DNA of 64,000 nt from the NCBI RefSeq assembly GCF_007752135.1, contig NZ_CP036298.1, positions 5,146,001-5,210,000 on the forward strand, in the 5' to 3' direction. A program made the translations under genes and the position numbers. Shown in pieces: positions 53,360 through 61,302 of the stretch (the first letter of the stretch is position 1; every line of letters starts with the position of its first letter). The notes under the pieces are model-generated. The model worked only from the letters and a program-made list of their open reading frames with translations. It ran no database searches and was not told the DNA's origin. This DNA comes from Aureliella helgolandensis (lineage in GTDB: Bacteria; Planctomycetota; Planctomycetia; Pirellulales; Pirellulaceae).

Positions 53360-53905
53360 TTAGTCATGCAATCCGAATTCGGTGGCCATGTCCAAGTAGA
53401 CCTGGACGTCCGTTTTGGAGATCGTTCGGGCAATTTCAAACGCATGGGGCGATAGCGAAAAATCTCGAAAAATGTGATGAAGTATTAGACCACGTTCACA
53501 CAAGTTGCGGAATCCGGCCAGAAAACGCAGCGTGACTTCAGGAGACTTTGCGTCTCGAAATGCAATGGTTCGCTCTTCGTCCAATTCCACATACACCGCT
53601 AACAAACGGGCCGCTGCGTCAAACGCTGAGTTGACGGCACGCACTTCGATGATCCCTCGCTCTCGAGCAGCATACAGGATGGCGAGCGATTCAGGTTCCA
53701 ATTCGCTTGTCGTCACAGCACCGAGAGGCGAGTCGTCCGGCGCCCCGCCACTAGAACGACGATGCAATACCCAAGCTTCGCTGCACAGTTGGGCCAGGGC
53801 AACGAGCATGGGGGCGCCTTGCCCCAAAGCCTCCCAACTGCCATGCAGATAATTATCAACGGGACTTAAATTTTCCACCGGAGGACTCCCCAAATGCTCG
53901 TTCAT
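53360..53905 (-). CDS. Unknown protein coupled to DUF1571 gene
   Basis: 181 residues, no signal peptide, mostly helical, acidic. Text such as ESLAILYAARERGIIEVRAVNSAFDAAARLLAVYVELDEERTIAF and FLAGFRNLCERGLILHHIFRDF does not match a family I know. The stop codon lies directly against the ATG of the DUF1571 protein, so both belong to one operon. The N-terminus contains Pro-rich turns (MNEHLGSPPVENLSPVDNY). A cytoplasmic partner role for the exported protein is a guess. Confidence 0.75.
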   Translation of the reverse strand: MNEHLGSPPVENLSPVDNYLHGSWEALGQGAPMLVALAQLCSEAWVLHRRSSGGAPDDSPLGAVTTSELEPESLAILYAARERGIIEVRAVNSAFDAAARLLAVYVELDEERTIAFRDAKSPEVTLRFLAGFRNLCERGLILHHIFRDFSLSPHAFEIARTISKTDVQVYLDMATEFGLHD

Positions 53906-54067
53906 AGAATGCTTCCCGCTTCCCGGGGGGGCGGAAACAGCCTCGTTGCCCTGCCATCTTAATATCCACCATTCAGACTGCGCCAGAGGCTTGCTAGATC
54001 GCTATACTAATACCATATACCGTTCGCCCAGAAACTCTTCGAACCATTCGACGGAAAGTTAAGTAAC

Positions 54068-54646
54068 ATGAAACCCTGGCTCGCAGCACTCGCAGTTGGA
54101 ATATTATCGATGAACACCTTTGCCGCTGAGAAGGAGTCAACGAAGCCCCCCAAAGCACTAGATTTCAGTGTAAAGAATCTTGGCGGCGAAGAGGTTGAGC
54201 TGAAAAAGTACGAAGGCAAAGTGGTATTAATCGTCAACGTCGCGAGCGAATGCGGTCTGACCGACAGCAATTACAAGGCGTTGCAGCAAGTTTACGAAAA
54301 GTACCAGGACAAGGGGTTGGTTGTGCTTGGTTTTCCTTGCAATCAATTCGGGACGCAGGAACCGGGCAGCTCCAAGCAAATTTCAGAATTTTGCACCAAG
54401 GAGTATGGGGTAACCTTCGACATGTTCGAAAAGGTAGAAGTCAACGGCGATGGAGCCAACGACCTCTATAAGTACCTCACAGCATTGGAAACCAAGCCTA
54501 AGGGGAGCGGTAAGGTATCTTGGAATTTTGAGAAGTTCCTGGTCGGTCGCGATGGAAAGGTGGCTGGTCGCTTCAAGCCGCAAACGGCACCCAATAGCGA
54601 AGAGATGATCCGCGAAATCGAACGTCTCCTAGCTGCAAAATCTTAG
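54068..54646 (+). CDS. Exported glutathione-peroxidase family protein
   Basis: 192 residues with a signal peptide (residues 1-20). The thioredoxin fold is standard: VVLIVNVASECGLTDSNYKAL with the peroxidatic Cys62 (Cys, not Sec), GFPCNQFGTQEPGS with the Gln of the tetrad and Cys91, and WNFEKFLV with the Trp and Asn. The family reduces hydroperoxides with thioredoxin or glutathione. A periplasmic location suggests defence against external peroxides. The TPR gene starts 10 bases after the stop and is probably co-transcribed. Confidence 0.95.
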   Translation: MKPWLAALAVGILSMNTFAAEKESTKPPKALDFSVKNLGGEEVELKKYEGKVVLIVNVASECGLTDSNYKALQQVYEKYQDKGLVVLGFPCNQFGTQEPGSSKQISEFCTKEYGVTFDMFEKVEVNGDGANDLYKYLTALETKPKGSGKVSWNFEKFLVGRDGKVAGRFKPQTAPNSEEMIREIERLLAAKS

Positions 54647-54655
54647 GCTAGCGTC

Positions 54656-56932
54656 ATGACCAATCCGCGTACCAATCAGAACGACCTCCCACGGACTCCG
54701 CCAAGAGTGGATAGTCTTTCACTGCTGTTATGGGCGGTGTTTTTTGCTTGGTGCGCGACGACGCCTCCCCTGCTGGCTCAGGAGGCGACGGGTGAAGCCC
54801 CACCGACTCCCGCCGATGTAAAGAAAAGTTCACCTGCGGTGCCTGGCCCGAACTCGTCGTCTGACGCCCCCCAACCGCCTTCGCAACAAGAGTTGAAAGC
54901 TCGAGTTGCGTCGCTGATTGAACAACTAGGTGATGACAACTACCACACGCGCGTCAATGCCCGCTGGGAACTTGAACGCATCGGACTGGAAGCGTTCGAG
55001 GAGCTCCAGGCTGCCCGCATGCATCCCAATCCAGAGATTGAACGGGCCGCCCAATACATAATCGAGAGCCAAAACGTAAGTTGGTGGCTCGACAATGATT
55101 CCGTTGCCGTCCGCACACTCCTCAAGAACTACAATGGGCTGAATAATGTTGAGCGTCAGACCTGCTTCCAGCAACTTGCCAATCTTGCCACACCAGACGC
55201 CCTACTAGCACTTGCAAGGCTGGCACGTTTCGAAATCAACGAAGGCCTCTCCAAGGCAGCCGCGTTGAGCCTGATGGAGCAAATGGCCCGCGTCACTCTG
55301 GCGGTTGTCGAACAGAATTCGCTTGAGAATTCAAGTGCGCAGGTGGCCGCGGACTCCCTGTCCGCTAACTCGCTGTCCGCCAGCCAAACTCAGCTTACGA
55401 TTGAACGAGGAACCCTCGATTCTCCGGGTACCGTTTCCCAGTCGGAAGCCCACTCGGTCGATTCTATCTTTCTGCGTTCACTTTTATTTACTCTCGGCGA
55501 CAGTCAACGGACCTCCGTCCAGTGGCTCAAAACTCTGTCCTCCAACCTGCTCGACCACCCCTCCCTAGCAAACACAGCATCTTCAACCGCAGATTCCTTG
55601 GAATCGGCAGCAGTCCAATTGCGTGCAGAACCGCTGACCGCCTGGGCCAGCTTTGCCAAAGAGGAACATCGACTCGCATCTGAGGAGGGACGCGAGGCGA
55701 TCGAGACCACACGACGGTTCTACCGTTGGCTAGGCAGTTGGCTAACTTTCATTGCAGATCGCGAAGCAGCTCTGAACGTAACGCGGAGCAGTTTGGACTT
55801 GGTTAGCAACGATGAAGGACAGGCTAGGAAGGCGGCTGAATGGATGTTGGAATCTCAGCTTCCAGAATTGGTCGAGGATTTGCAGCAGCAATACCCTGAA
55901 CTCTTCATTAAGTCTGCCAAGCTGAGTTTCCTGCTCGCCAAGAGTTACCTAGAGCTGGGTGCCTCAGAGAAAGCCGAGTTGCAGGCGACTGCGGCCAGCG
56001 AGTCGATTCGGCAGTTGGCGGAGAGTATAGGCCAAGACCATAGCAAGGCCCTCACCGCTGAAGCTTCTGATGAATTGGAAATCAATTGGCGCAAAACTAC
56101 CGCAATTTGGCTCAGTGAGCGGGGCATGTTTCGTTGGGCCAGACGCGAGTATGCTGCCATTCTGTCGTTGAATATTACCGTTTCAATGGAGTGGAGCGTC
56201 CGACTGGAGTTGTCCCATCTGATGTGGCAAGCTGGCGACTACCAACAAGCGGCAACAACCTTGGAACCGGTCTTGGCATTGCCCGACCGGCAGGACCAAC
56301 CAGCCACTCAGGCGCTCTACATCGATCGCCCCACCTTGCTGGCGAACTACCACTTCTATGCTGGCTTGGCCGCCATCAACTCAGGCGACACCCTAGCCGC
56401 AGGTAAACACCTTCAACAGGCAATGGATGTTGAAGGAGACATAGACAATCCCGATATTCTAATCGCACTCAAACAGGTCGCCCACCAAGAGCCGTTCGCG
56501 ACACAATTCCGCGTCTATATGGATGCGATGGTCTCTGACTATCGCACGCAAGTGCTCGATTTTGAGCGACGGCTCATCCAAGCGAACCTACGAGAACGTC
56601 GGGGCATTGAATCAATCCTCTCCGAGTATTGCAATCAACTCGCATGGCTGTTAGCAAAATGCAATGAAAGTCCGCGAGAAGCGTTGAAGCTTAGCTTGAG
56701 GTCACTGGATCTGGAGCCCGATAAAGCAACCTATCTGGATACGCTCGCACGCTGCCTTTTTGCGAACGCACGCTATGAAGAAGCTGTCCAAACGCAACGC
56801 AAAGCGCTACGCTTCTCCCCCAACGACTTGCAAATGCAAGCACAGCTGCAGGAATTTCAATCTGCCCTAGAATCACAGCAAAATCAAGCGGCAGGAAAAC
56901 CTGCATCTTCAACCTCTCCGCCCCGCCCTTGA
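54656..56932 (+). CDS. Large exported TPR-repeat protein
   Basis: 758 residues, with an N-terminal signal (LSLLLWAVFFAWCATTPPLLAQ) and a Pro/Ser-rich linker (about 45-85). Residues 88-140 are a HEAT-like beginning (IEQLGDDNYHTRVNARWELERIG). Long helical repeats follow, and the C-terminus (about 650-745) has TPR units (CNQLAWLLAKCNESPREALKLSLRSLDLEPDKATYLDTLARCLFANARYEEAV). TPR scaffolds bind other proteins. It follows the glutathione peroxidase by 10 bases. The protein is well conserved in plan with other planctomycete secreted TPR proteins, but no specific partner is known. Confidence 0.88.
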   Translation: MTNPRTNQNDLPRTPPRVDSLSLLLWAVFFAWCATTPPLLAQEATGEAPPTPADVKKSSPAVPGPNSSSDAPQPPSQQELKARVASLIEQLGDDNYHTRVNARWELERIGLEAFEELQAARMHPNPEIERAAQYIIESQNVSWWLDNDSVAVRTLLKNYNGLNNVERQTCFQQLANLATPDALLALARLARFEINEGLSKAAALSLMEQMARVTLAVVEQNSLENSSAQVAADSLSANSLSASQTQLTIERGTLDSPGTVSQSEAHSVDSIFLRSLLFTLGDSQRTSVQWLKTLSSNLLDHPSLANTASSTADSLESAAVQLRAEPLTAWASFAKEEHRLASEEGREAIETTRRFYRWLGSWLTFIADREAALNVTRSSLDLVSNDEGQARKAAEWMLESQLPELVEDLQQQYPELFIKSAKLSFLLAKSYLELGASEKAELQATAASESIRQLAESIGQDHSKALTAEASDELEINWRKTTAIWLSERGMFRWARREYAAILSLNITVSMEWSVRLELSHLMWQAGDYQQAATTLEPVLALPDRQDQPATQALYIDRPTLLANYHFYAGLAAINSGDTLAAGKHLQQAMDVEGDIDNPDILIALKQVAHQEPFATQFRVYMDAMVSDYRTQVLDFERRLIQANLRERRGIESILSEYCNQLAWLLAKCNESPREALKLSLRSLDLEPDKATYLDTLARCLFANARYEEAVQTQRKALRFSPNDLQMQAQLQEFQSALESQQNQAAGKPASSTSPPRP

Positions 56933-56999
56933 TTCCATCCACTGACCATCTCACCACACCGTCGTCGGTTCCGTCCGCAAAATAGCCCTCCCAAGTTCT

Positions 57000-58271
57000 A
57001 TGAGTCTCAATAATTCACTTCCTCGCTTCTTTCGCGTGCAGCAGAGTTTTCCGCGCCCCCAACTAGCCGATGTTGCGGGACGCGTGAACGAGCAATTGGC
57101 TGCGATCTGCGGCGATCCCGCGCAGTGGACCGGCAAATCAATCGCAATCACCGTGGGGAGCCGAGGCGTTCACGGCATCGATCACATCACCAAAGCTTGC
57201 GTTGATTATTTTATAAATGCAGGTGCGCACCCGTTTATCGTGCCTGCAATGGGAAGCCATGGAGGCGCTACCGCGGAAGGTCAAGCAGCAGTGCTGGATC
57301 GATTTGGAATCAACCCCCAAACGATGAATTGCCCCATTCGCAGCTCGATGGAAGTCGTACAAGTCTGCACGGCCAAAGAGGGATTTCCGGTTTACTTCGA
57401 CCGTCTAGCTTCGGAAGCGGATGGGGTCCTGGTCGTAAATCGAATCAAGCCGCACACGCGTTTCGCGGGGGATATCGAAAGCGGCCTGATGAAGATGATG
57501 CTTATCGGGCTTGGCAAACAGCTCGGTGCAGAAACCTACCATCGCGTTATCGTGAACCACTCGTTTGATCAGATTGTTCGCTCAGTCGCACACGAGGTAG
57601 TGAGCCGCTGTCGCATTCTGGGTGGCCTGGCCGTCCTTGAGAATGGCTACGAGGAAACCGCAGACATTGTGGCCCTGCCCGCAACGGACATTGAACGGCG
57701 CGAACCCGAGCTGCTGAGGCAAGTGAAGAGCTGGATGCCCAAACTGCCCTTTGACCGCAGTGAACTGCTAGTCATCGACCGCATCGGCAAGGACATCTCC
57801 GGTACTGGTATGGACACGAATATTATCGGGCGCAAACGCAATGACCATGCCGCCATCGACGGAGATTCACCCGACATCCACAATATTTACGTTCGCAGTT
57901 TAACACCGGCCACCCATGGAAACGCTTCCGGTATCGGGCTAGCAGAACTGTGCCACCAGCGAGTTATCGACGCCCTCGATCGGGAGGCCACTCGCATGAA
58001 TTGCATTACTGCCGGACATCTAACCGGGGCGATGCTGCCCATTGAATTTGCGTCGGACCAACTGGCACTCAGCACCGCATGCCATCTCGCAGGTTTCGGT
58101 CCGCCCGCACAAGTGACGGCCATGTGGATTCGAGACACCCTGAGCTTAGGCGAGATCGAGTGCAGCGAGTACTTTTTCCAGCAAGCCCAAGAACGCTCCG
58201 ATTTGCAAATTTTGGCCACCCCAAGCCCGCTGGAGTTTGACGCCCAAGGGAATCTTGTCGAACGATTTTAG
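57000..58271 (+). CDS. DUF2088/LarA-like protein (nickel-dependent racemase relative)
   Basis: 423 residues, no signal peptide, starting at ATG 57000. The N-terminal domain matches the LarA (lactate racemase) fold: ITVGSRGVHGIDHITKACVDY, PFIVPAMGSHGGATAEGQAAVLDRFGI, then DGVLVVNRIKPHTRFAGDIESGLMKMMLIGLGK. GSHGG and KPHTRF are the conserved His/Lys region. The C-terminal domain contains DRSELLVIDRIGKDISGTGMDTN. LarA uses a nickel pincer cofactor to racemise hydroxyacids; this divergent group may do other hydroxyacid reactions. The Lar cofactor genes are not nearby. Transcribed alone, 67 bases after the TPR gene. Confidence 0.88.
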   Translation: MSLNNSLPRFFRVQQSFPRPQLADVAGRVNEQLAAICGDPAQWTGKSIAITVGSRGVHGIDHITKACVDYFINAGAHPFIVPAMGSHGGATAEGQAAVLDRFGINPQTMNCPIRSSMEVVQVCTAKEGFPVYFDRLASEADGVLVVNRIKPHTRFAGDIESGLMKMMLIGLGKQLGAETYHRVIVNHSFDQIVRSVAHEVVSRCRILGGLAVLENGYEETADIVALPATDIERREPELLRQVKSWMPKLPFDRSELLVIDRIGKDISGTGMDTNIIGRKRNDHAAIDGDSPDIHNIYVRSLTPATHGNASGIGLAELCHQRVIDALDREATRMNCITAGHLTGAMLPIEFASDQLALSTACHLAGFGPPAQVTAMWIRDTLSLGEIECSEYFFQQAQERSDLQILATPSPLEFDAQGNLVERF

Positions 58272-58282
58272 CCAACGGTGAG

Positions 58283-59215
58283 TTAACGGCGAGACTGCCG
58301 AATCGCTTGCGAGAAATTGGGGTCTTGGGCGTTCAGATGAGCCGCCAAGTTAATCCGGCTGGCTGCTTTCACCTGCTCAAACGTGCCTGGCATCGCGAGC
58401 AAGCCGAGGTCATACGCGAGCCGATCTGAATGCCCCGGCAACAAAACGCGAATATCGGACGGAATTGCATCGGGTTTGAGACTATTCACCATGTCCACGA
58501 TGTTGGTGGTGCAGTTATTGGTCAGTAGATCATAGAACTCGGGAGTACGTGCAATTGCATTTACGCGTGCCACCGCTCCCAGAAAGACGCTTTGTGCCTG
58601 CACAGGACTGATTTTGAGTGGATAAATATACACATCCACGTTCCGCACTTCGGTACGCAAACGCACCAGGTCGCGTTCCGTACCAACGATCCACATCAAC
58701 TCAAATTCTTTGCTGGCACTTGCTACCGCAGAATATGTTTCGTGTTGTTCCAAGCGTGCTTCTGCTGAAAAGACAAGATGCTGTCCATCAGCCAAGCCGA
58801 AGCTCAACATCGTGTGCGCGAGCGCAGGGGTGTTCTTGAAGGGCACTACGATGAAATCGAGCGACTGCACATCTTTGAGAAAAACCTGCCGGTCGAAATG
58901 CCGGACATCATAATCCTCTTCTGTACGGTACTCACAATCGCGAATATTGTGCAGAACAACTCGGTCGCTTTCGATCTCGGCGTACGGCAGAACAGCCAAG
59001 TCACTCCGCCATAGCCGCGCATGCGTGGGCTCCTTGGCAGGCAACCGGCTCCGCAAATCTTCAACGATGTAAGTGACCGGATTGGCAGCCAATTTTGCAA
59101 GCGCAGAGCGGTCATCGTCGCGAGGCTTCACGACCTTACACCCCACCGAGAAGCTTCCAAGGAGCAACCCCACGATGCAGCACCAAGCGGCCCCGAGGGA
59201 TCGCCTTTCGCGCAT
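58283..59215 (-). CDS. Lnb N-terminal domain (DUF4105-type) lipoprotein
   Basis: 310 residues from ATG 59215, which starts a lipoprotein signal (LGAAWCCIVGLLLGSFSVGC, Cys near 26); the ATG at 59251 is an alternative. The domain text is typical of the Lnb_N periplasmic family: RHFDRQVFLKDVQSLDFIVVP, ALAHTMLSFGLADGQHLVFSAEAR, FELMWIVGTERDLVRLRT and the signature LLTNNCTTNIVDMV. The conserved NCTT motif may be catalytic or structural. The role is unknown. It is convergent with the DUF2088 gene with an 11-base gap. Confidence 0.88.
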   Translation of the reverse strand: MRERRSLGAAWCCIVGLLLGSFSVGCKVVKPRDDDRSALAKLAANPVTYIVEDLRSRLPAKEPTHARLWRSDLAVLPYAEIESDRVVLHNIRDCEYRTEEDYDVRHFDRQVFLKDVQSLDFIVVPFKNTPALAHTMLSFGLADGQHLVFSAEARLEQHETYSAVASASKEFELMWIVGTERDLVRLRTEVRNVDVYIYPLKISPVQAQSVFLGAVARVNAIARTPEFYDLLTNNCTTNIVDMVNSLKPDAIPSDIRVLLPGHSDRLAYDLGLLAMPGTFEQVKAASRINLAAHLNAQDPNFSQAIRQSRR

Positions 59216-59526
59216 GGGTAAGCTGTCGGCTGTATTTGCGTCAAAAGCCATGCCGATAGATACCAAGCATCGCTGGTCGAGCCAAGGTCGATTCGACACT
59301 TAACCCAATGCGTGCAATGGCCCCCACTCCTCCGAATCGCCCCCCGCCGCGTAGCGAGCGGCCAAAATTGCAACCCGCCGCGTGAGCAAGGAAAAGCAAT
59401 TGCCGCGACAGACTAGTTGAAGTCGCTACCGCGTCAGAATAGCCCCAACAGTCCAGCCAACCGTCAACGCCCTGTCTCAATCGCCCACTGCCGCGTAGCG
59501 AGCGGCCAAAATTGCAACCCGCCTAG
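59216..59526. repeat. Intergenic region with tandem GC-rich repeat left of the insertion sequence
   Basis: From 59346 a unit of about 145 bases begins with GCCGCGTAGCGAGCGG, continues through AAAATTGCAACCCG, CGTGAGCAAGGAAAA and TTGCCGCGACAGACTAGTTG, and repeats at 59490 before being broken by the insertion sequence. A third copy starts at 61170. The unit's own hairpin-like GCCGCGTAGCGAGCGGC is short. Confidence 0.8.
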
Positions 59527-61052
59527 GCTGTGAATTTTTAGCCAAGTGGTTTGCAAATTAATTTTGGGCGCTACAACTATAGCATGAATACTCAAAAACC
59601 ATCGCAGCTTGCTCGTGTTTCCCGCCCCCATCGTATTCAAGTGGAAATGCACATGCTTTCACTTGAAGATATGCTTCCGCGCGACCATCGTGCTCGCATT
59701 GTCTGGTCGTTTGTCAAAACGTTGGACCTAGAACCTCTGTATGAAAAGATCGTTGTCACCAAGAGCACCGTTGGCCGCAATAGTATTGCGCCGGAGATAC
59801 TGGTTTCACTGTGGCTTCTGGCAACCTTGGATGGCATCGGCACAGCCCGAGAACTTGGTCGCCGATGCGAGACGGACATAGCCTATTTATGGACGCTCGG
59901 AAATGTCACGGTCAATTATCACACGTTGAGCGACTTTCGAGTGGAGAACGGAGCATTCTTGGAGAAGACGCTCGTTGACACGGTTGCCTCGTTGGTCGCC
60001 CAAGGTCTGGTGCCCCTGGAGACCATTGCCCAAGACGGAATGCGCGTTCGGGCTAGTGCAGGCAGTAGTTCGTTTCGCCGCAAGCCGACGCTTGAGTCAT
60101 TGCAGCAGCAGGCTCAGGCTCACGTAGATAGATTGAAGAAAGAATCCGAGAACGAATGCGATCGTTCCGCTGGAGACGCACGTCGCCAAGCGGCAGTCGA
60201 ACGAGCATCGCGTGAGCGTCAAGAGCGATTAGATGAGGCTTTGCGACAGTTTGAGGCGCTTAGTAAGCAGCGCGAGTCTCGGAGAAAAGGTGACGGCGAA
60301 AAGACTCGCGTGAGCACTACGGACCCTGACGCCCGTAATATGAAGATGGCCAATGGTGGCTTCGATCCGGCCTTCAACGTCCAGTTCGCAACCGATGCTG
60401 ACTCGCGAGTAATAGTCGCTGTCGATGTTATCAACTCGGGAACTGACAGTGGCCAAATGGCACCAATGCACGAGAAAGTGTGCTCAACTTACGACAAGAC
60501 ACCCAAGACGCAATTGGTCGATTCCGCTTACGCAACCAAGGGCGATGTTAAGACCGTGGAGTCTAAAGGGACCGAAGTCGTCTCCACGATCCCCCGTGGA
60601 TCGGTATTGGAAAGCAAAGGCAAAGATCCTCACGCGCAGCAACCTGGCGAAAGCGACGAATACACAGCGTTTCGCGCGAGAATGGCCAAAGAGGAATACA
60701 AAGAGCTTTACAAGACGCGCCCGTCGGTTGCCGAGTTTCCCAATGCGGACTGCCGCAATCGGAACCTTCGGCAATTCAAAGTTCGAGGACTGGTGAAGGT
60801 CAAAGCGGTAGCGCTATGGCATGCCGTGGCCTTTAACTTCACACGCATGGTAAACCTGGGGGCCTTGGCAATCTAAGCAGTTGCAAGGCAACCGCTTGGT
60901 TGAGAAATAACACAACTCGAAGAGATGAGCATGATGGACACGAGCTAACTTGCTGGCCAACAATCCGACCAAGTAAGACTTTCAGCCGCCAATTCGAAAA
61001 AATTTCGTGGTTGGAATACCAAAAGAGTCCGTTGGTGAAAAAACTTCACAGC
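59527..61052 (+). mobile_element. Complete IS1182-like insertion sequence with CTAG target duplication
   Basis: The element is 1526 bases. Its ends are inverted: GCTGTGAATTTTT (59527 on) and the complement of AAAAAACTTCACAGC (ending 61052). It is flanked on both sides by CTAG (59523-59526 and 61053-61056), the 4-base duplication expected for this family. One intact transposase gene lies inside. It has split a copy of a local tandem repeat, so it arrived after the repeat array formed. Intact ends and gene suggest it may still be active. Confidence 0.93.
59584..60876 (+). CDS. IS1182-family DDE transposase
   Basis: 430 residues from ATG 59584 (MNTQKPSQLARVSRPHR); the frame extends to 59551 without evidence. 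The N-terminal DUF772-type domain reads LPRDHRARIVWSFVKTLDLEPL with SIAPEILVSLWLLATLDGIG. The catalytic core has Asp in AQDGMRVRASAG, Asp in QLVDSAYATKGD and Glu in PSVAEFPNAD, consistent with DDE. The DARNMKMANGGFDPAFNVQFATD segment is characteristic of IS1182. No frameshift or stop interrupts it, so it is probably functional. It cuts and pastes the element by the ends described above. Confidence 0.95.
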   Translation: MNTQKPSQLARVSRPHRIQVEMHMLSLEDMLPRDHRARIVWSFVKTLDLEPLYEKIVVTKSTVGRNSIAPEILVSLWLLATLDGIGTARELGRRCETDIAYLWTLGNVTVNYHTLSDFRVENGAFLEKTLVDTVASLVAQGLVPLETIAQDGMRVRASAGSSSFRRKPTLESLQQQAQAHVDRLKKESENECDRSAGDARRQAAVERASRERQERLDEALRQFEALSKQRESRRKGDGEKTRVSTTDPDARNMKMANGGFDPAFNVQFATDADSRVIVAVDVINSGTDSGQMAPMHEKVCSTYDKTPKTQLVDSAYATKGDVKTVESKGTEVVSTIPRGSVLESKGKDPHAQQPGESDEYTAFRARMAKEEYKELYKTRPSVAEFPNADCRNRNLRQFKVRGLVKVKAVALWHAVAFNFTRMVNLGALAI

Positions 61053-61302
61053 CTAGCCGCGTGAGCAAGGAAAAGTAATTGCCGCGACAGACTAGTTGAA
61101 GTCGCTACCGCGTCAGAATAGCCCCAACACGTCCAGCCAACCGTCAACGCCCCGTCTCAATCGCCCCCTGCCGCGTAGCGAGCGGCCAAAATCGCAACCC
61201 GCTGCGTGCGCGAGGAAAGATAGTTGCCGCTACAGCCTAGTTGAAGTCGCTACCGCCACGAAACCGAGCTTGGGCACGTGGCATTTGCGATTCACCAGGC
61301 CG
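61053..61302. repeat. Tandem repeat right of the insertion sequence
   Basis: After the CTAG copy the repeat resumes with CCGCGTGAGCAAGGAAAA (61057 on), continues through GACTAGTTGAAGTCGCTACC and restarts at 61170 (GCCGCGTAGCGAGCGG). A diverged third part runs GCTGCGTGCGCGAGGAAAG (61201 on). pheT (-) ends at 61303, so the array touches its 3' end. Confidence 0.75.

Noticed and set aside
59341-61302. Possible CRISPR or integron array around the insertion sequence
   Set aside because: The repeats are about 145 bases long and contiguous rather than separated by unique spacers. No integrase or attC-like gene cassettes are present.
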